Assembly (NCBI GenBank): GCA_973895155.1
Contig: OZ316896.1
Coordinates: 19,158,001 to 19,222,000, forward strand
Source of the DNA: Marsupella aquatica
Lineage: Eukaryota > Marchantiophyta
Direction: 5' to 3'
DNA length: 64,000 nucleotides
Shown piece after piece: positions 1 through 12,309 of the stretch. The position numbers and the translations under genes are program-made. Numbering within the stretch: position 1 is the first letter of the stretch; each line of letters opens with the position of its first letter. The notes beneath the pieces were generated by a model. It was not told where the DNA came from. It made no database searches and saw nothing but the letters and a program-made list of their open reading frames with translations.

Positions 1-1415
1 TTCCCGCTGCTTTTGTGTCTAAGACAGCAACGAGAATGAAGCAAAAGATTGTGGCGAAAAGGAAGAGAGCGGCTGTTCATGAAGAGGAGGAAGACAGCGT
101 TCCAGCACCAAGTTGTCCGCCGTCCAGGTGTAGATCTTACGAGGATAGAGATATCCAAACTTGGGAACCCGCTCTGGCGTTCGGAGACCAAAAGCTGTGG
201 AGAGATTATTTCGATTCTCCGGATGCCACAGGAGTCTGGAGTGATGGAGAATTACGGAAAGGCAATGGTGAATTACTGAGAGGGAAGTCGTGACGTCCTC
301 CAGAATAATTCCAGTGTAGCATCACGAATTTCCAGCAAATAGAGGGCCCAATCTTTAGAAAGGACTTCTTTTAAAGCAAAGTTCCGGATGTCCACACGCA
401 GGGCTTCTAGAAAATTCGATTATTGTAGTCCTGGGCTTCTGACGAGCAGTAGAAATTTGGATGTTCATTGAACCTGGGGATGCAACAGAACATTTTTGGA
501 TGGTTTGAAGCAACTGCTTCAATCATATCCGTTGTTGCTCGGAGGGTTGTTGAGGCCGACCGGCAAGCAATGCAAGACCCTTGGAGATTGGCTGTCAACT
601 TTCCACATCTAGTTTGGGTTTCTAGGTTGAAGTTCTGTCGATGCCGATGGGAGTTTCTTTCTTGGTGCGGGTGGACTGACTCTGGCACGTTGATACTTAC
701 GTCCCGCACTCAGACTGGATTGGTTTCCATATGGCAGTGACCCATGTCGTTCTTGGCTGCGAGAGAACAAGTCATATTGCTCCAATTAACCTATGATCAT
801 CAATGACGGGAGACGGTGAATTCTATTCGGAGCGAGGACATGTGTGTAGCTGAGTCGTACAAATTCTTAGCGTGGTGTCCGATGCAGTCACCAATGATTG
901 GTGCGTGGACAGGTGCGGAAACTGTGAATAAGTTCAAATTTTGATCGGCCGGACAATTCTGGCGAGATGTTGGTGGAAGGTGCGGAGGAGTACGAATTTC
1001 GTTGTTCCCGAGGTTGCTAAGCGAGCTGTAGGTCACACTCTAAGTTCGTGGCCCAGGAAGACGGAGGGAGTCAACTTCATGTCAAATAATTAGTTTCAGG
1101 ATGGTTAGAGATGTACAAGTAGGGAGAGTGTAATTTTGGAGGAGTCGTGGAGCGCGGGTGATTGTCTAGTATGGAAAGACTTTCGTATGTTTTCGTCTTA
1201 GGAAACAGTCATAGAATTTGTATAGTGATATTCCATTCTTCTTTACAAGCCTTTCTGTGAAGGCTTTGGGCTTGAAGAGTTGCCGAAAAGGTTTGGTACT
1301 GTAATTGTGACAGTGGACTGCTATTATTTTGTCCAGAAATTGAAAATTTGAACGAAGCTATCCGATCTCATCAAGGATAACAATTATTACTGGGAGTCTG
1401 TTCTGATTGGCCTCT

Positions 1416-2327
1416 TTACAGTGGATAATGATGATGTGTCTTAATCGGAGATAGCCTGTCGTTGTTCTGGACCCCGATGATCCTCCTAGCTTTCTCGAGT
1501 AGTTTCGTCGAAGGGCAGGGCGAGAGGGATCTCAGAGATTTGGGTTTAGGAGTAGACAATCTGGCCTGAGATCTCTCGAATGCCAATTCCTCCTTCTCGA
1601 ACTCCTGCTCTGCCTTATCGATCTTTTCCGCCCACTGAGCTAGAAGTTGGTCGATCGAAAAGTTCGCCTCGTTCTCAGGGAGGAGCCCGATATCTCGCCC
1701 TTCATACTTGTTTTTACTCCTCTCTTCGCAATGTACCAGTCCAGTCTCTCTGTTGCTGCTGCGATGTATCGAAACCAGGCTTCCTCCTGGCTGTTTCTTT
1801 GTCAACGAGGGCTCCGATGATATGGTTCCCAGGCTCCCAGACAGAAGCCTATTATTGCCTCTACCTATGGGAATGTTCACAGTTCTCAATAAAGAAGTCG
1901 AAGGTTTTGTCAAGGTGGTGGAATTGGCTCTGGATTTCGGCAAGAGACTTGAATTGGCCGATGGTTTCGTCGAGAGAGTGGGACTGATTGCAGGTTTTGT
2001 CAAGAGGGTGGAGCTTGTGGTGGGTTTCGTCGAGAGAGTGGGACTGGTTGCAGGTTTTGTCAAGATGCTGGAGCCGGTGGTGTGTATTGTTAATTGGTTG
2101 GAGCTTGTGGTGGGTTTCGTCAATAGAGCGGGACTGGTTGCAGGTTTTGTCAAGAGGCTGGAGCCGGTGGTGGGTGTTGTTAATTGGTTGGAGCTTACGG
2201 TGAGTTTTGTAAGAAGGGTGGAAATTTGGCCGGTGGTGGGTTTCTCGAGAGGCAGCAGTGGTCCTCTTGCTTGCTTGCTTCTTTGTGGTGGTGGCAGACG
2301 GCCATGAGCTCGAGGTGTTCTTGACAT
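1416..2327 (-). CDS. hypothetical Ser/Thr/Pro-rich protein with 10-residue repeats and a charged C-terminal segment
   Basis: I do not recognise a family. The frame on the minus strand is open from about 2618 to the TAA/TGA-type stop at 1416. The first ATG in it is at 2327, giving about 303 residues. The middle consists of decapeptide repeats of the form LLTKPTTSSN, encoded by a 30-bp tandem DNA repeat. The C-terminal 85 residues are different: they are charged, predicted helical (IDQLLAQWAEKIDKAEQEFEKEE) in character, and look like ordinary coding sequence. Because the repeat unit is a multiple of three, the opposite strand and other frames are open too, so openness alone is weak evidence. 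The frame extends upstream of the ATG without a stop, so an upstream exon is possible. An expressed gene is plausible but unproven. Confidence 0.35.
   Translation of the reverse strand: MSRTPRAHGRLPPPQRSKQARGPLLPLEKPTTGQISTLLTKLTVSSNQLTTPTTGSSLLTKPATSPALLTKPTTSSNQLTIHTTGSSILTKPATSPTLSTKPTTSSTLLTKPAISPTLSTKPSANSSLLPKSRANSTTLTKPSTSLLRTVNIPIGRGNNRLLSGSLGTISSEPSLTKKQPGGSLVSIHRSSNRETGLVHCEERSKNKYEGRDIGLLPENEANFSIDQLLAQWAEKIDKAEQEFEKEELAFERSQARLSTPKPKSLRSLSPCPSTKLLEKARRIIGVQNNDRLSPIKTHHHYPL
1890..2220. repeat. 30-bp tandem repeat (about 11 units)
   Basis: Units alternate between variants beginning caggttttgtcaagag and tgggtttcgtcgagag, each 30 bp long. Matching units recur at 1991, 2051 and 2141, exact multiples of 30 bp apart. 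The array encodes the decapeptide repeats of the minus-strand ORF. Confidence 0.85.
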
Positions 2328-2787
2328 TTTCGTCAGAAAGGGTCTTTCTTTCGCTCGAGTGGTCTCTCTTTCTGCCGCTTTGCACAAGGTCCAGATGGAG
2401 ATCTCTATAGGGGTGCAGGATCTGAGAGGCCGTCTTCTCCTTTTCCTGTTTGCGGCCTTCTTTGGTGGCAGTTGATTCTGCTCCCTGTCGGGTGAAATTA
2501 ACCGCTTGCCACATGAATGTCCTACTTCACGTGAACTGCCATGCGAAGTATCTAATCCTTTCTTTCTTTCTATCTGTTTTTGGCAGTTTGAAATATATTC
2601 CCTTCTTGATCTAGTCGATCATGCATGTTCCCGACATCTAAATCCGACAGTTTATCCATGCCGAGGGACAGAAGCTTGAATTCTCCTCTTGCGTGCATAG
2701 CAGGGGATCTGGTGTGAATTGAATCAATCATCTTTAGGTCTCTTCGGTTTCTGTTCAAGGTATCACTTGACAGACCTGATGGATTGG

Positions 2788-2972
2788 TTGGCTGTATTTT
2801 ATTTACAGTTAAAACAATCGTGAACCTTATTTGGATTGCCAACGGATCTGGTCACCACTTTCAACTCAATCCAAAAATGGTTGACTGTATTTTGTTTACA
2901 GTTAAACAATCGTAAACCTTATTTGGATTGCCAACGGATCTGGTCACCACTTTCAACTCAATCCAAAAATTG
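2788..2972. repeat. 93-bp tandem duplication
   Basis: Two nearly identical units (2788-2880 and 2881-2972) both contain ttatttggattgccaacgga. A third, diverged partial copy lies at about 3017-3080. The stretch 1-5400 otherwise has no gene I can name. Shorter repeats (cggtttccaattcaa three times at 3089-3260; agactactgtaacagtcca twice at 3486-3546) follow. Confidence 0.8.
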
Positions 2973-4669
2973 TGGATTGAATCAACCATGGCTTAGTCTT
3001 TCAGTTTCTGTGAAGGGTATCACTTAAGTAAGACCTGCTGGATTGGCTGTATTTTATGACAGTCAAACAACCGTGAACTGTTCAACGTCGGTTTCCAATT
3101 CAACGGTGAGACCAGCCTGCAACCCAAATTTTAATACGTATCTTCGGTTTCCAATTCAACGGGAATACCTGCCTGCAACGAGCGCTACACGAAATGCCAA
3201 TTTCCATACCTGTCCAGCCGTCGGTTTCCAATTCAAGGTGAGACCTGCCTGCAACAGGGTCTACACGGAATCCCATTTTCATATCTATCCAGGATTCGGC
3301 TCAAATCGTTGTGTGCAATGGAATAGTTTGAAATTGTTGGAGGCAAAACCTTCAATATCTTCGAAAAGAGTAGGCATTCCAACGCAGGTGTGCTTTACCA
3401 CAGGACCAACGAGGAATTTACTCCCAACCAGGTTGTGTGACTTCCCAACGGAGACTCATCGGCGCTTTTGGCAACACACAAAGTGAGACTACTGTAACAG
3501 TCCAGTCTTTTGGCAACAGACCAGGTGAGACTACTGTAACAGTCCATAGTAGTTGCCATGGACAATACTTTGTTGTGGAAACCTTCTATCATTTTATTAA
3601 CACTTTATGTGTGAGGTCCCTGGTCCGCATCATTCGTTCATATGGAAGGAGGGTAGAGTGACTCTGATTTGCAGTCACGTTCCACTCCCAAATCACACAC
3701 CGATTAGTTCCAAAGATGAAATGCCAACAACTCAAGTTTATGGTGGTGCAGATACGAGAATTTTGTTGTAGAAATTGCCGGAATATGGGACTGGCCATCT
3801 GGCAGATCGACCTTGAAGACTTCACAAGAGGCCCAACTCAAAATCAAAATTTAATATTATGCTCAGGAACTGATAGCGTGAAGTTCTTCAAACACATATT
3901 TCGCTAGTTGCAAGTTTTGTCTTCCCTTTCCCCCTACTAATCTTCTGTCCATGAGTTCTGAGCTCGCCTGTCTCTGCGTTCTACCTTATACATTCTCTCT
4001 AATCCTTTCTGGACTCATAACTGCTCTCGTGATCTTTTGCCTCTTGAACCCTTATTTAGTAAAGCGGCTGTGTCACACGCTTTCTTTGGTACTTTCCTGT
4101 TCGTTCTTCCCCTACCTCTTTCAATTCTTGTGACTGGTTCCTCTCTGTTCCTTTCGGCTGTAGTGCATGCGGTCTATTCTTTCTAAATATAATCCTCTCT
4201 GTTCCTTTCGGCTTTAGGTCAAGTGGTCAATTCTTTCTAAATGTAATGTCACAGATTTTAATTTGGTCGTCCCTCATGCTTTTTGCCTTAACTGAAACAA
4301 GATCCATTCACGTCTTATGTTGTGACTCACAATTTTCGAACACGTATGTAATGCCTGCCTGGTGCGAGCTCATTGCCGGCAATTCCAGGTTCTACCAATG
4401 GCAATTTCCGACACATTCAATACAGTTCCAAAGCAAGCTAGGGGGACAATCCAGGGACAAACGCAGAAATTTCTTCAGCAGCGGAAATGACAATCAGTCA
4501 GTCAACACACGAGACGTTCACTGAATAAAGAAAACAAAGCACAACTTTACATTAATTTCCAACATAGACCGAACATTTGCTTCTGGATCACTTCACGTGA
4601 CTCTTTACAGCAAGAATAAGCATTTACTTGTTTTAAGTAATCTGTAGTGAGCGCCGTGACGTGAAGACC

Positions 4670-5011
4670 ATGCTCGAAAACATTACTCTTCCTCTGGTTG
4701 AAGTTGATGCGAATGACCTAGGACAATTTCATCCATTCCCCAAGTTGATCTTGGATGGAAACTACAGGTGAGTTCCTCCTAGCTATTGTTGACTGCTAAT
4801 CAAATAATGCAAAGGCCATTGAACTCTTTGTTCTTCAAGTTCAGAGGTCCTCAACATTCGTGTTTACAACATCGTCTTCCCTCAGAATCAATTACTGCAT
4901 TCGCCACAAATCAGCATTACCTATGTTAAAAATTCTTTCCAGCATATCAGAATTGAGACCCTACAAAAACTCCTTCAAAACTTCAAGAACTTTTCAAAGA
5001 AAAATAGGTAA
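4670..5011 (+). CDS. candidate small two-exon gene, product unknown
   Basis: This model rests only on splice logic. Exon 1 (4670-4767) starts with ATG and reads MLENITLPLVEVDAND. It ends in TACAG|GTGAGT. An acceptor preceded by a pyrimidine-rich stretch at 4838-4839 opens exon 2 in a compatible phase. Exon 2 (4840-5011) reads on with no stop until TAA at 5009-5011, giving 89 residues in total. A GTAAG immediately after 5007 could instead be a further donor, so the gene may continue. I recognise no domain. Transcript evidence is needed before it is trusted. Confidence 0.25.
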
Positions 5012-5410
5012 GCGAAGAGCGAAATGTTGCGCAAGTCAAACCCACTCATATGTGCTTGTTTTGATTTCTCCAAGAACCGTTTCCAAGACTAGACTGAAAT
5101 AATTTAAGCAAGGGTTTTAACATGATATGGTCATGGTCCTATTTCATGCATCATAAATTTAAGGTCTGTTTGCCCAATGCCAGCAACTTACCCCTATATA
5201 CACCACAGGCTTCGAGGTTAGCCCAAAAGACTAATGACTATATATATCACCGCGACAAAAAGGTAAGCTCGTTCTCCGAGCGGATATTTCTTAAGCTAAA
5301 TGCAACACAGTTTTTCTTTGACCTTGATAGATTCATTAATGCATAAATTGTGAAAGGACAATATCAGCGAGATAATCAGAGTCTTTTCTGTTATTCTTGG
5401 GATCCAAGGT

Positions 5411-8400
5411 TTATTGAGGTACCTTTTTGTTTTTCCAGCCCTTCCATCCTTTCTTTTTCTTTCCGAACTTGTATCCCTTGTGCTTCTTATGTTTACCATG
5501 CTGGTAATGACCAGAGGACCCTACATGAAGTTTCCCAGGTTTGAACGATCCTGCAAGTTCCAACAGAAGAACAAAAATTGATGGTCAGGAGAATCACTCA
5601 CCTCCTTATCTCATTTCGTCAATTCGAAACCCAATTACATCCCGGATACCCCCCCTGATTGCCAATCAACAATTTTCAAATTACACAAAAACCTCAAATC
5701 AACCTCTACAAATTACGGCATTGAGTAAAATAGCAAAACTCGAATCACAAATGACCGTGTAAAGTTCAAATCAAGTGTACCTGGAGCAACTCCATAAACA
5801 GGAGAATAACCTGCTGGGGCAGGGTAGGATCCATGTCCATGTGCTGGTGGGGGATATCCTGAAGCAGGATAGGGAGCACCATGAGATGACTGTGGAGGGG
5901 GGTAACCAGATGGTGGGTAGCCACCTGCAGGAGGATAGCCTGAAGGGCCACCTGAGTACTGTTGGGCTGGTGGATAGCCTGGAGCTGCTCCATAGCTAGA
6001 GGGAGCCCCATGTTGTGATCCATGTCCTCCATGTGCTGGCGGGTATCCAGCAGGAGGTCCATGTGCCGAGGGGGGGTAACCTGGGGCCGAAGGGGGGTAA
6101 CCTTGGGCTGAAGGGGGATAACCTGGGGCCGAAGGAGGATAACCTGGGGCCGAAGGAGGGTAACCTCCTTGAGCCGAAGGGGGATAACCGCCTTGAGCCG
6201 AAGGAGGGTAACCTGAGGGAGGATATCCAACAGGGGCTCCATGAGCTGAAGGATACGCTGCTGGCGGGTAACCTCCTCCCTGCGTTTTATCTTGTTTACC
6301 GACTTTCTGCAGGACCACAACCAAAGTGGATTAGAACTGTATGATCTGAAGCTCTCGCCTGACATCTTGCCAGAACAATTAGCGAACAAATGACCTTGAA
6401 GTATTGTACCCTGCCCCCAGAACATGATATATTCGTCCAAAACTAAATCTGTGGACAACTGTCCCTGTTGCTTCATATAAAATTTGATCAATCTTGTCAT
6501 CAGCATACAAATCTTAATGAGTACCAAGATTGATCCAGGCGAAATTTCTACATTCAATGAAAAAATTGAATCATACAGTTTACTATCCAGTGGCAAGTTT
6601 TCAAACATTTATGAAGATCTTCTCTGAATCTACAATTCTTCTGCGCGTCACAGGTTTCATTTCATACGCCAGCCAAAGTCTTCCATTGCTCAACTCAGAA
6701 TGGGCATAGTAGGTTATAGCCTTCTCATGAGTGCGGACTGTGGACTTAAACACGGGCCCGTTTGCCAAAGACTCTAGAACTGTGCTTCAGGAGCAGCTAC
6801 ATTAGCCTATCAGTATCACTTCTATCCAACAGCCTTACCAATCAGCTTTATTTATAATTCCAGAACGAAGGCTATAAGGTATGGGTCGAAAAGGATGAGG
6901 CCTACTGCAGCTTGATCAACTAGATAGCCTGACTGATCAAGAAACTCCAATTGCATTTCAGTGAAAGCTCAGGACCAGGTAACGACCTTTGGCTGTCGTG
7001 AGTGGACGTTAATGGCAACAGCGTATGCAGTAACGGACATTACATGGGTTCAGGTTAATGAATGTATCCAAGCAAACACTGGCCAGTGACTTACCCCAGT
7101 TCCAGCACTGGAGAAATGCATAATCAGGTTCACAGCTCCAGCGCTTCTGCAATTACAAATTCAAAACAGTCTTTAACTGACAACGCTCGTTGTAAAATCC
7201 TCCCCTTACAACCCCAAACGATTAAAGAAAGGCCAGGTATAACATTTTCTTTCCCAAAATGACATCATTGGACTTCATCCTACACAACGACTCGAGTTCT
7301 CATGACAACTCCTTGATCTTACGAGTCTTCTTTCGAGTCTTCTTTCGAGAACCTTGTTCAAAACTTTGTAGGCCATCTCATCAGCGAGAGAATTTTCTCG
7401 TAACGATCAGATCCGTTTCAACCAATGACCTGACGGAGTATACACGAATGTGGGCCTAGTTTACAATCTACGGCATGTCCTCGGACAACTCCGCATTCAG
7501 ACTTCTGGCAAATTTTGGCTCTACTTTACATTCGGCATTTTAAGTCTAGCAAAGGCACTCCATTGAAAACTATTCAAACTCACTTGTTGTGCTTGGAAAT
7601 CAACGTCCAGGATGTATCGTCGTAGCCACTTGATAGCACTCTGTCCAATAGCACCCTGAAAAGAAATCACAGATGACAGAATATAATTGGAAAGACCATT
7701 TCAGTATCTCAGATTTAAGTCAGAGTCTAATGTCTTTTAAATTCTCCGGAAGGTGATTACAACTCATATTTTCCACGTCTGAAATGGTACAGAGCTCCAC
7801 AGACCCAACACAGTCACCGTCACTGCAAGGACATTCATAATTTGGAGAAGCCACGTGAAAACGAGAGGACATCGGGGACGGAAATTTTACCTTCCGGTGC
7901 CAATGTGATCGTCCACTGTTACAGTATTGCTGTTGTAGACTGCTACATTCATTTCACGTAGACCTTCAATCATAGGGATAGTAAACTTCTCGTTGAAGCT
8001 CGGATTTTTCCCTCCATCTGACAAGGCATATAGACAACCGATACAAATCAATCATAGAATCCTTCAAGGATTGAAATTTACTTTACAGGATTTCAAATTC
8101 AATGTCGTAACAGTGTTCCTCTACTCAAGAATCAACCAGAAAATCACAATGTGAAGAGAACTCTACTATCTAACTGATGGAATCTCAATATGTGCATATT
8201 AAAATCAGAGTCTGGTTCAGAGGCTGCAGTATACCGGTATCTGTCCTTGTTCTGAATCTGCTGTTTCCATACTCAATCAGCACGTAAGGGTCTTGCTTGG
8301 AGAACCATTCCTTGTCGGTCAAGTTCCTGGCGCCAACGACTGGAAAACACACACAAACGCCGTGAAATCAACAAAATCACATGGAATTCAATCCGGAAGC

Positions 8401-9017
8401 CTCACAAAACGGTTCTAACATCAAGTCCAATCCAACCGGTGAACTCGTGAAGTTACGTGAGTTAGCCTCTCCCGAAAAAGTGTTTTCAGCCCCGGCCTGG
8501 AATATGGCAGAATGCAGAGACCCCTACTTGCAACATAGAAACAGGGTACATGTCCCGACGTCAAAAGAAGAAAGTTCCAGATGTAAACAACTCAGTCTCC
8601 CACACAAGTCTTCCTAACGCCCTCCAGTGCTCGATCTAATCACTTGAGGTCCTTACTAATATCTGTTCATATTCCAGGCGTCCTGAGGAAGCCCGTGATG
8701 AAGAGTTCATTCTTGGAAACCGAAGAACTGTCTGTGGTATGATCTAAAGGAAGGATGTCTGGTCAAGCCCAAGTACGGTTCCATCCCATGCATTCACTGG
8801 GCCAACCCTCAGACCCAAAGCCCCGTTGAGAGGACTCATGTCTGGTGCTGTAGCGACTCGGTGGGCGTTTGGAGACAGAAAAGGATTTAGAGAAAGGAAT
8901 ATGAAATGCATAGCTTCCGATTCAAATCACACCAAAGGACTGAGCAGCTGGAGAGCAGCACTTACCGTTTACCTGCAGAGTCTGCCCCTGAATACCCCCT
9001 CCTGGCTTGTGAGCCAT
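5411..9017 (-). CDS. C2-domain / XYPPX-repeat protein (SRC2-like), seven exons
   Basis: Exons on the minus strand are 8966-9017, 8235-8339, 7891-8017, 7584-7655, 7095-7146, 5781-6306 and 5411-5550. All introns are GT-AG, the phases agree at every junction, and the sum is 1,074 nt (357 residues). The start ATG at 9017 opens MAHKPGGGIQGQTLQV. Residues 9-130 form a C2 domain (VVGARNLTDKEWFSKQDPYV, then GKNPSFNEKF, DDHIGTGR and GYDDTSWTL), a calcium- and phospholipid-binding fold. Residues 137-311 are tandem GYPPSAQG/GYPPSAPG repeats. The last 46 residues are Lys/Gly/His-rich (HGKHKKHKGYKFGKKKKG), the usual tail of plant glycine/proline-rich GPRP proteins. By analogy with plant SRC2 and GPRP proteins it probably acts at membranes in stress responses; that role is inference. 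No intron or frame defect was seen. Confidence 0.88.
6060..6235. repeat. coding minisatellite encoding GYPPSA(Q/P)G repeats
   Basis: Units of 21-30 bp (ggataacctggggccgaagg and variants on the plus strand) lie inside exon 6 of the C2/XYPPX gene. The copy number is probably variable between individuals. Confidence 0.8.
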
Positions 9018-9362
9018 CACGCTACCTGGAGTCGTCCTCGAGCACAACCAAGATGTTCTCCTCGCCTATCCTATACTGTCCTGTCGAGGTTCACAAATCG
9101 TCTCTTATCGTCGGAGCTGCCTCAGTTCCACCGTGCATTCTCTACTTGAAGAGCTCCTTGTTGTTTGAAAACTCTCCCTCTGTTCCCTCTATTGTAGTGG
9201 AACTATTTACCTTCGCCAAGGTCCTTCCTCACTAAAGCTTCCGATGGAGCGATAAACTTCGTCGCAATTCAGCGTAATCTGATCATTCATGGGCCGTACT
9301 TCACTCCGTCTCCTCCCTCAACCAGGTACACGGAAATTCCACAGATATAAGTACAACGACCT

Positions 9363-9615
9363 CCAACCGCGTCCATAAAATACTCCGGCAGCGTCAAAAC
9401 AAAAACCTCGAACGATCGATCGATCACTCACTCACTCACTCACTCGGCGATTACCTCCGTTTCTGGTTCTCACTCAATCCTCGAACACCAAATCGCCACA
9501 AACCGCGTCGTCCATAAAAACATCCGACTGCGTCAAAAGGGAAAACCTCGAATGATCGATCTCTCACTCACTCAGCAACTCGGCGATTACCTCCGTCTCT
9601 AGAACGGCAAATTGC
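9363..9615. repeat. imperfect tandem duplication of about 135 bp in the C2-gene upstream region
   Basis: Two copies (about 9363-9485 and 9499-9615) share ccgcgtc..ccataaaa, gcgtcaaaa, aaacctcgaa, a cgatcgatc/actcactcactc microsatellite, and cggcgattacctccgt. Read on the minus strand each has a TATTTTAT- or TTTTTAT-like element 350-500 bp upstream of the start codon at 9017. It could be a duplicated promoter segment; this is inference. Confidence 0.6.
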
Positions 9616-9883
9616 CACAGGACCCGAATTGACCCCAGCCGAATCGGCGAATCGCACTTCTTCTCGAGGAATTCAACACTCACGAAAGCGCGAGAGCGAC
9701 TTTGCTCAGAAGCTCACGGGCGAAGCTTGGGCTGAACGTGATCGCGGTCCTCACCGTTGGGACACCGTCGCCCCTCGCCGTATCGTCCCTTCTCCACAAA
9801 GGGGCCGGGCTCAGTGTGCCCTGCATTTTGCAGTGCCGTCCGCTTTATGCCGTCGTGCTCATCGGACCACATCATAAAGACTG

Positions 9884-9889
9884 CACGTG
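9884..9889. promoter_or_regulatory. G-box (CACGTG) upstream of the C2/XYPPX gene
   Basis: A perfect CACGTG palindrome lies about 870 bp upstream of the start codon at 9017. Plant bZIP/bHLH factors bind such sites, and stress-responsive C2 genes often carry them. A single hexamer this far away is weak evidence. Confidence 0.25.
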
Positions 9890-9989
9890 GGGAGTGACTG
9901 AGATCCGGCCGTCTGTCCCATCCCTGCTCTCTTCATCCATCCGTCCGTCTGAACCTTTGGCGGCGTCATAGGTACAGGCCGTGTCCGGT

Positions 9990-12293
9990 CCCCAGGACCG
10001 CGTCCCTAAAGACGTCAAGTGCACTCTCGGGTTATCCGGCGTGCCGGCTGTCTGTCTGGCCCGGTGACTGTGAGACAGCGATTAAGGGGCGAATGTGACG
10101 CCATCACGCCGTCGACGATTATGAAAGAAGACTTCACAAGTTACGGAGCTTTTTCAGGTTTCCAGAGTTGAGCGCACCGAAAAACGAGCCAAGGAAATGC
10201 ACAGTAAAATGGTACAATCATGGCAGATTAGTGCTTATTTAATTTTTAATTTGTCTTATGAGAGTGTTTTTTTCTTTTTCACTCTGGGCATTTGAGTAGA
10301 ACTCACAACTTTTGATTTGTATAGGATATTTTCTCCGTTAATATGTGAATTTTTACTTTTTTATTTGTGTGGATATGAGACCCCTCTAGGTTCGTCTCTT
10401 TTACCCTTTTTGGATTATTTCAATTGCTGACAGTGCCTGACCTTTTTCATCTTGTGATTAAGAATTTCATTCATTTAGTCTATATGATTATGTGTTCTTA
10501 GTAGTACTTTGTGGCCATCCCCACTTTGGCGGGCTCCTCTATCTTGGAGCTGTACTTTCTCCCAGTAAATGTTGCCACCCATTTTCATCCCGACTCTTTA
10601 ATGAAAGTTTTTAAATAGAACTCTTGAAGACAGTAAAATTTGGTTTCGGTTATTTTGGTTGCTATATGCCAAAAAACTCAAATTTTGTTCCACACCAGCA
10701 TATGCCAATGGAAACAAATTGCAGGGGTAGATTTCCAGGATGGAAGGATTGTTCATTTATGGAAGGCAAGCTGTGAAAACTATTGTCTTCTGTTCTTAAT
10801 TTCTCTAGACTACAACATTCCTTTCACAGATTTCAAGGGAATGTAATAAATGACAGAAGGTAGGTTATTCAACACTGTATGTATCTACTTCAATGCAAGA
10901 GATCTCCGTCAATTACCACGTTTAACCTGACAGGCAAGTTGACGGCTTGCCGTGCACATAAACCGTCAAATGATGGCCAAAAAATGTACAATTTAATGCA
11001 TATTATGTCTGATTCCCCCAAACTCCCCTGGACTCCAGCTCGACCCAACCCGAATTCCAGCCCAGCCCACCCAAACTGAACCCGACCTGAACTCCCCCAG
11101 ACCCCGCCCGGACTCCCCCGAACCCCCTCCGACCCCGCCTGAACGCTCTCCCGGCCCTTTTATCACCCGGCCCAAACACTGCTACCCGGACCCGAAGCCA
11201 GGAGACTGGGAGGACGGAATGATGGTCTCCAGCACCCAATTTGCAGGCAAGGTCAAACCGGGGTCAAATACATTTCCCGGAAATATAAATAGCGCTAAAC
11301 TTTTGAAACGGCCGTTCTTGTAATCTACACTACTTTATTACCAGACTAACTCTGGAAACGGTCGTGTTTTGGATTTGATTTGTACCGTTCGATCCAAACT
11401 GAACCGATTCCTATAACTTGATTCGTAAAAGATTTGACCGTGCAAAGGTTTGACCCGTGTGCCAGCACCTTCGTGGAAAGTGACTTAAGGCCTCTTTGAG
11501 TAATAACCTCAGCCCCACATTTCAACCCTCGATATTTGTTTAAGTTTTCATCCGGATCATTGAAAAAAATTTACGAGAGCAAACGTTCATTGTGCTGCAA
11601 GACCTCATGACTCATTCATCTTGGTTTGGTACCGTAGTTCTCAACCTTAATTAAATCACAGAAAGGAGTCTCAGCGCAAAAGAATATCCCACCTCCATAG
11701 GTTTAATTCTCTCACTTTAATTGAAAAGTCCATGGGAAAGCGTGAAGCTTTGGGAGACGGAACTCACAAGCGTGTCTGAGGTCAAAAAAGACCTTGAGAA
11801 ACAAAAGTGTGATTGCATTTTATAATGTTTAGGTGTGACTTTTTTTGGAATTTATTTTCTTGTTTTTAAAAGAAAAATTTGTGAAACCTCACAAAAAGAG
11901 AAGAGCCGGTTACAATAGTTAAACTCAAGACCTATCAACTTCTATTCAATTGAACTACCACAAAATCATGTATCTCTTTAGCTGAGATTATGTACTCAGT
12001 TTTCACACCCTCCCCTTATGGTATATCAGTGTTTCAGTCGCCCAACCCCAATTTGTTTTGGTCATTATTTTAATTTTCATTTGGGCCTGGGATGGTTGGC
12101 TCCCTTGTTATTGTTTCTATCTGAAAATTACTTGAACCAACCATATATGTTCCATTTATTATCTCAATGTAGAAATTGATTGAACCCCTTTAAGTTCATT
12201 TCTTTCTCTGCCGTTAATTGAAGGGAAAAGACTTCGTGCCCCATTTGAACTCAAAAACTGAAGGACCCAAGTTTCTACCACTAAGTCACATAG
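9990..12293. other. no supported gene; AT-rich spacer
   Basis: The reading frames are short and not coding-like. A CCC-rich stretch at 11018-11160 opens antisense frames by base composition only. Confidence 0.6.
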
Positions 12294-12309
12294 ATCTACT
12301 CTGCAGACC

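Noticed and set aside
3043-3486. 147-codon plus-strand ORF
   Set aside because: It is built of short direct repeats and has no recognisable protein features.
5713-6608. Two long overlapping minus-strand frames over the GYPP region as independent genes
   Set aside because: The repeat opens several frames. Only the GYPP frame joins the C2 exons and the basic tail in phase. The other is a shadow.
11003-11239. Gly/Arg-rich minus-strand ORF
   Set aside because: It is a composition artefact of a CCC-rich stretch, with no ATG-supported coding character.
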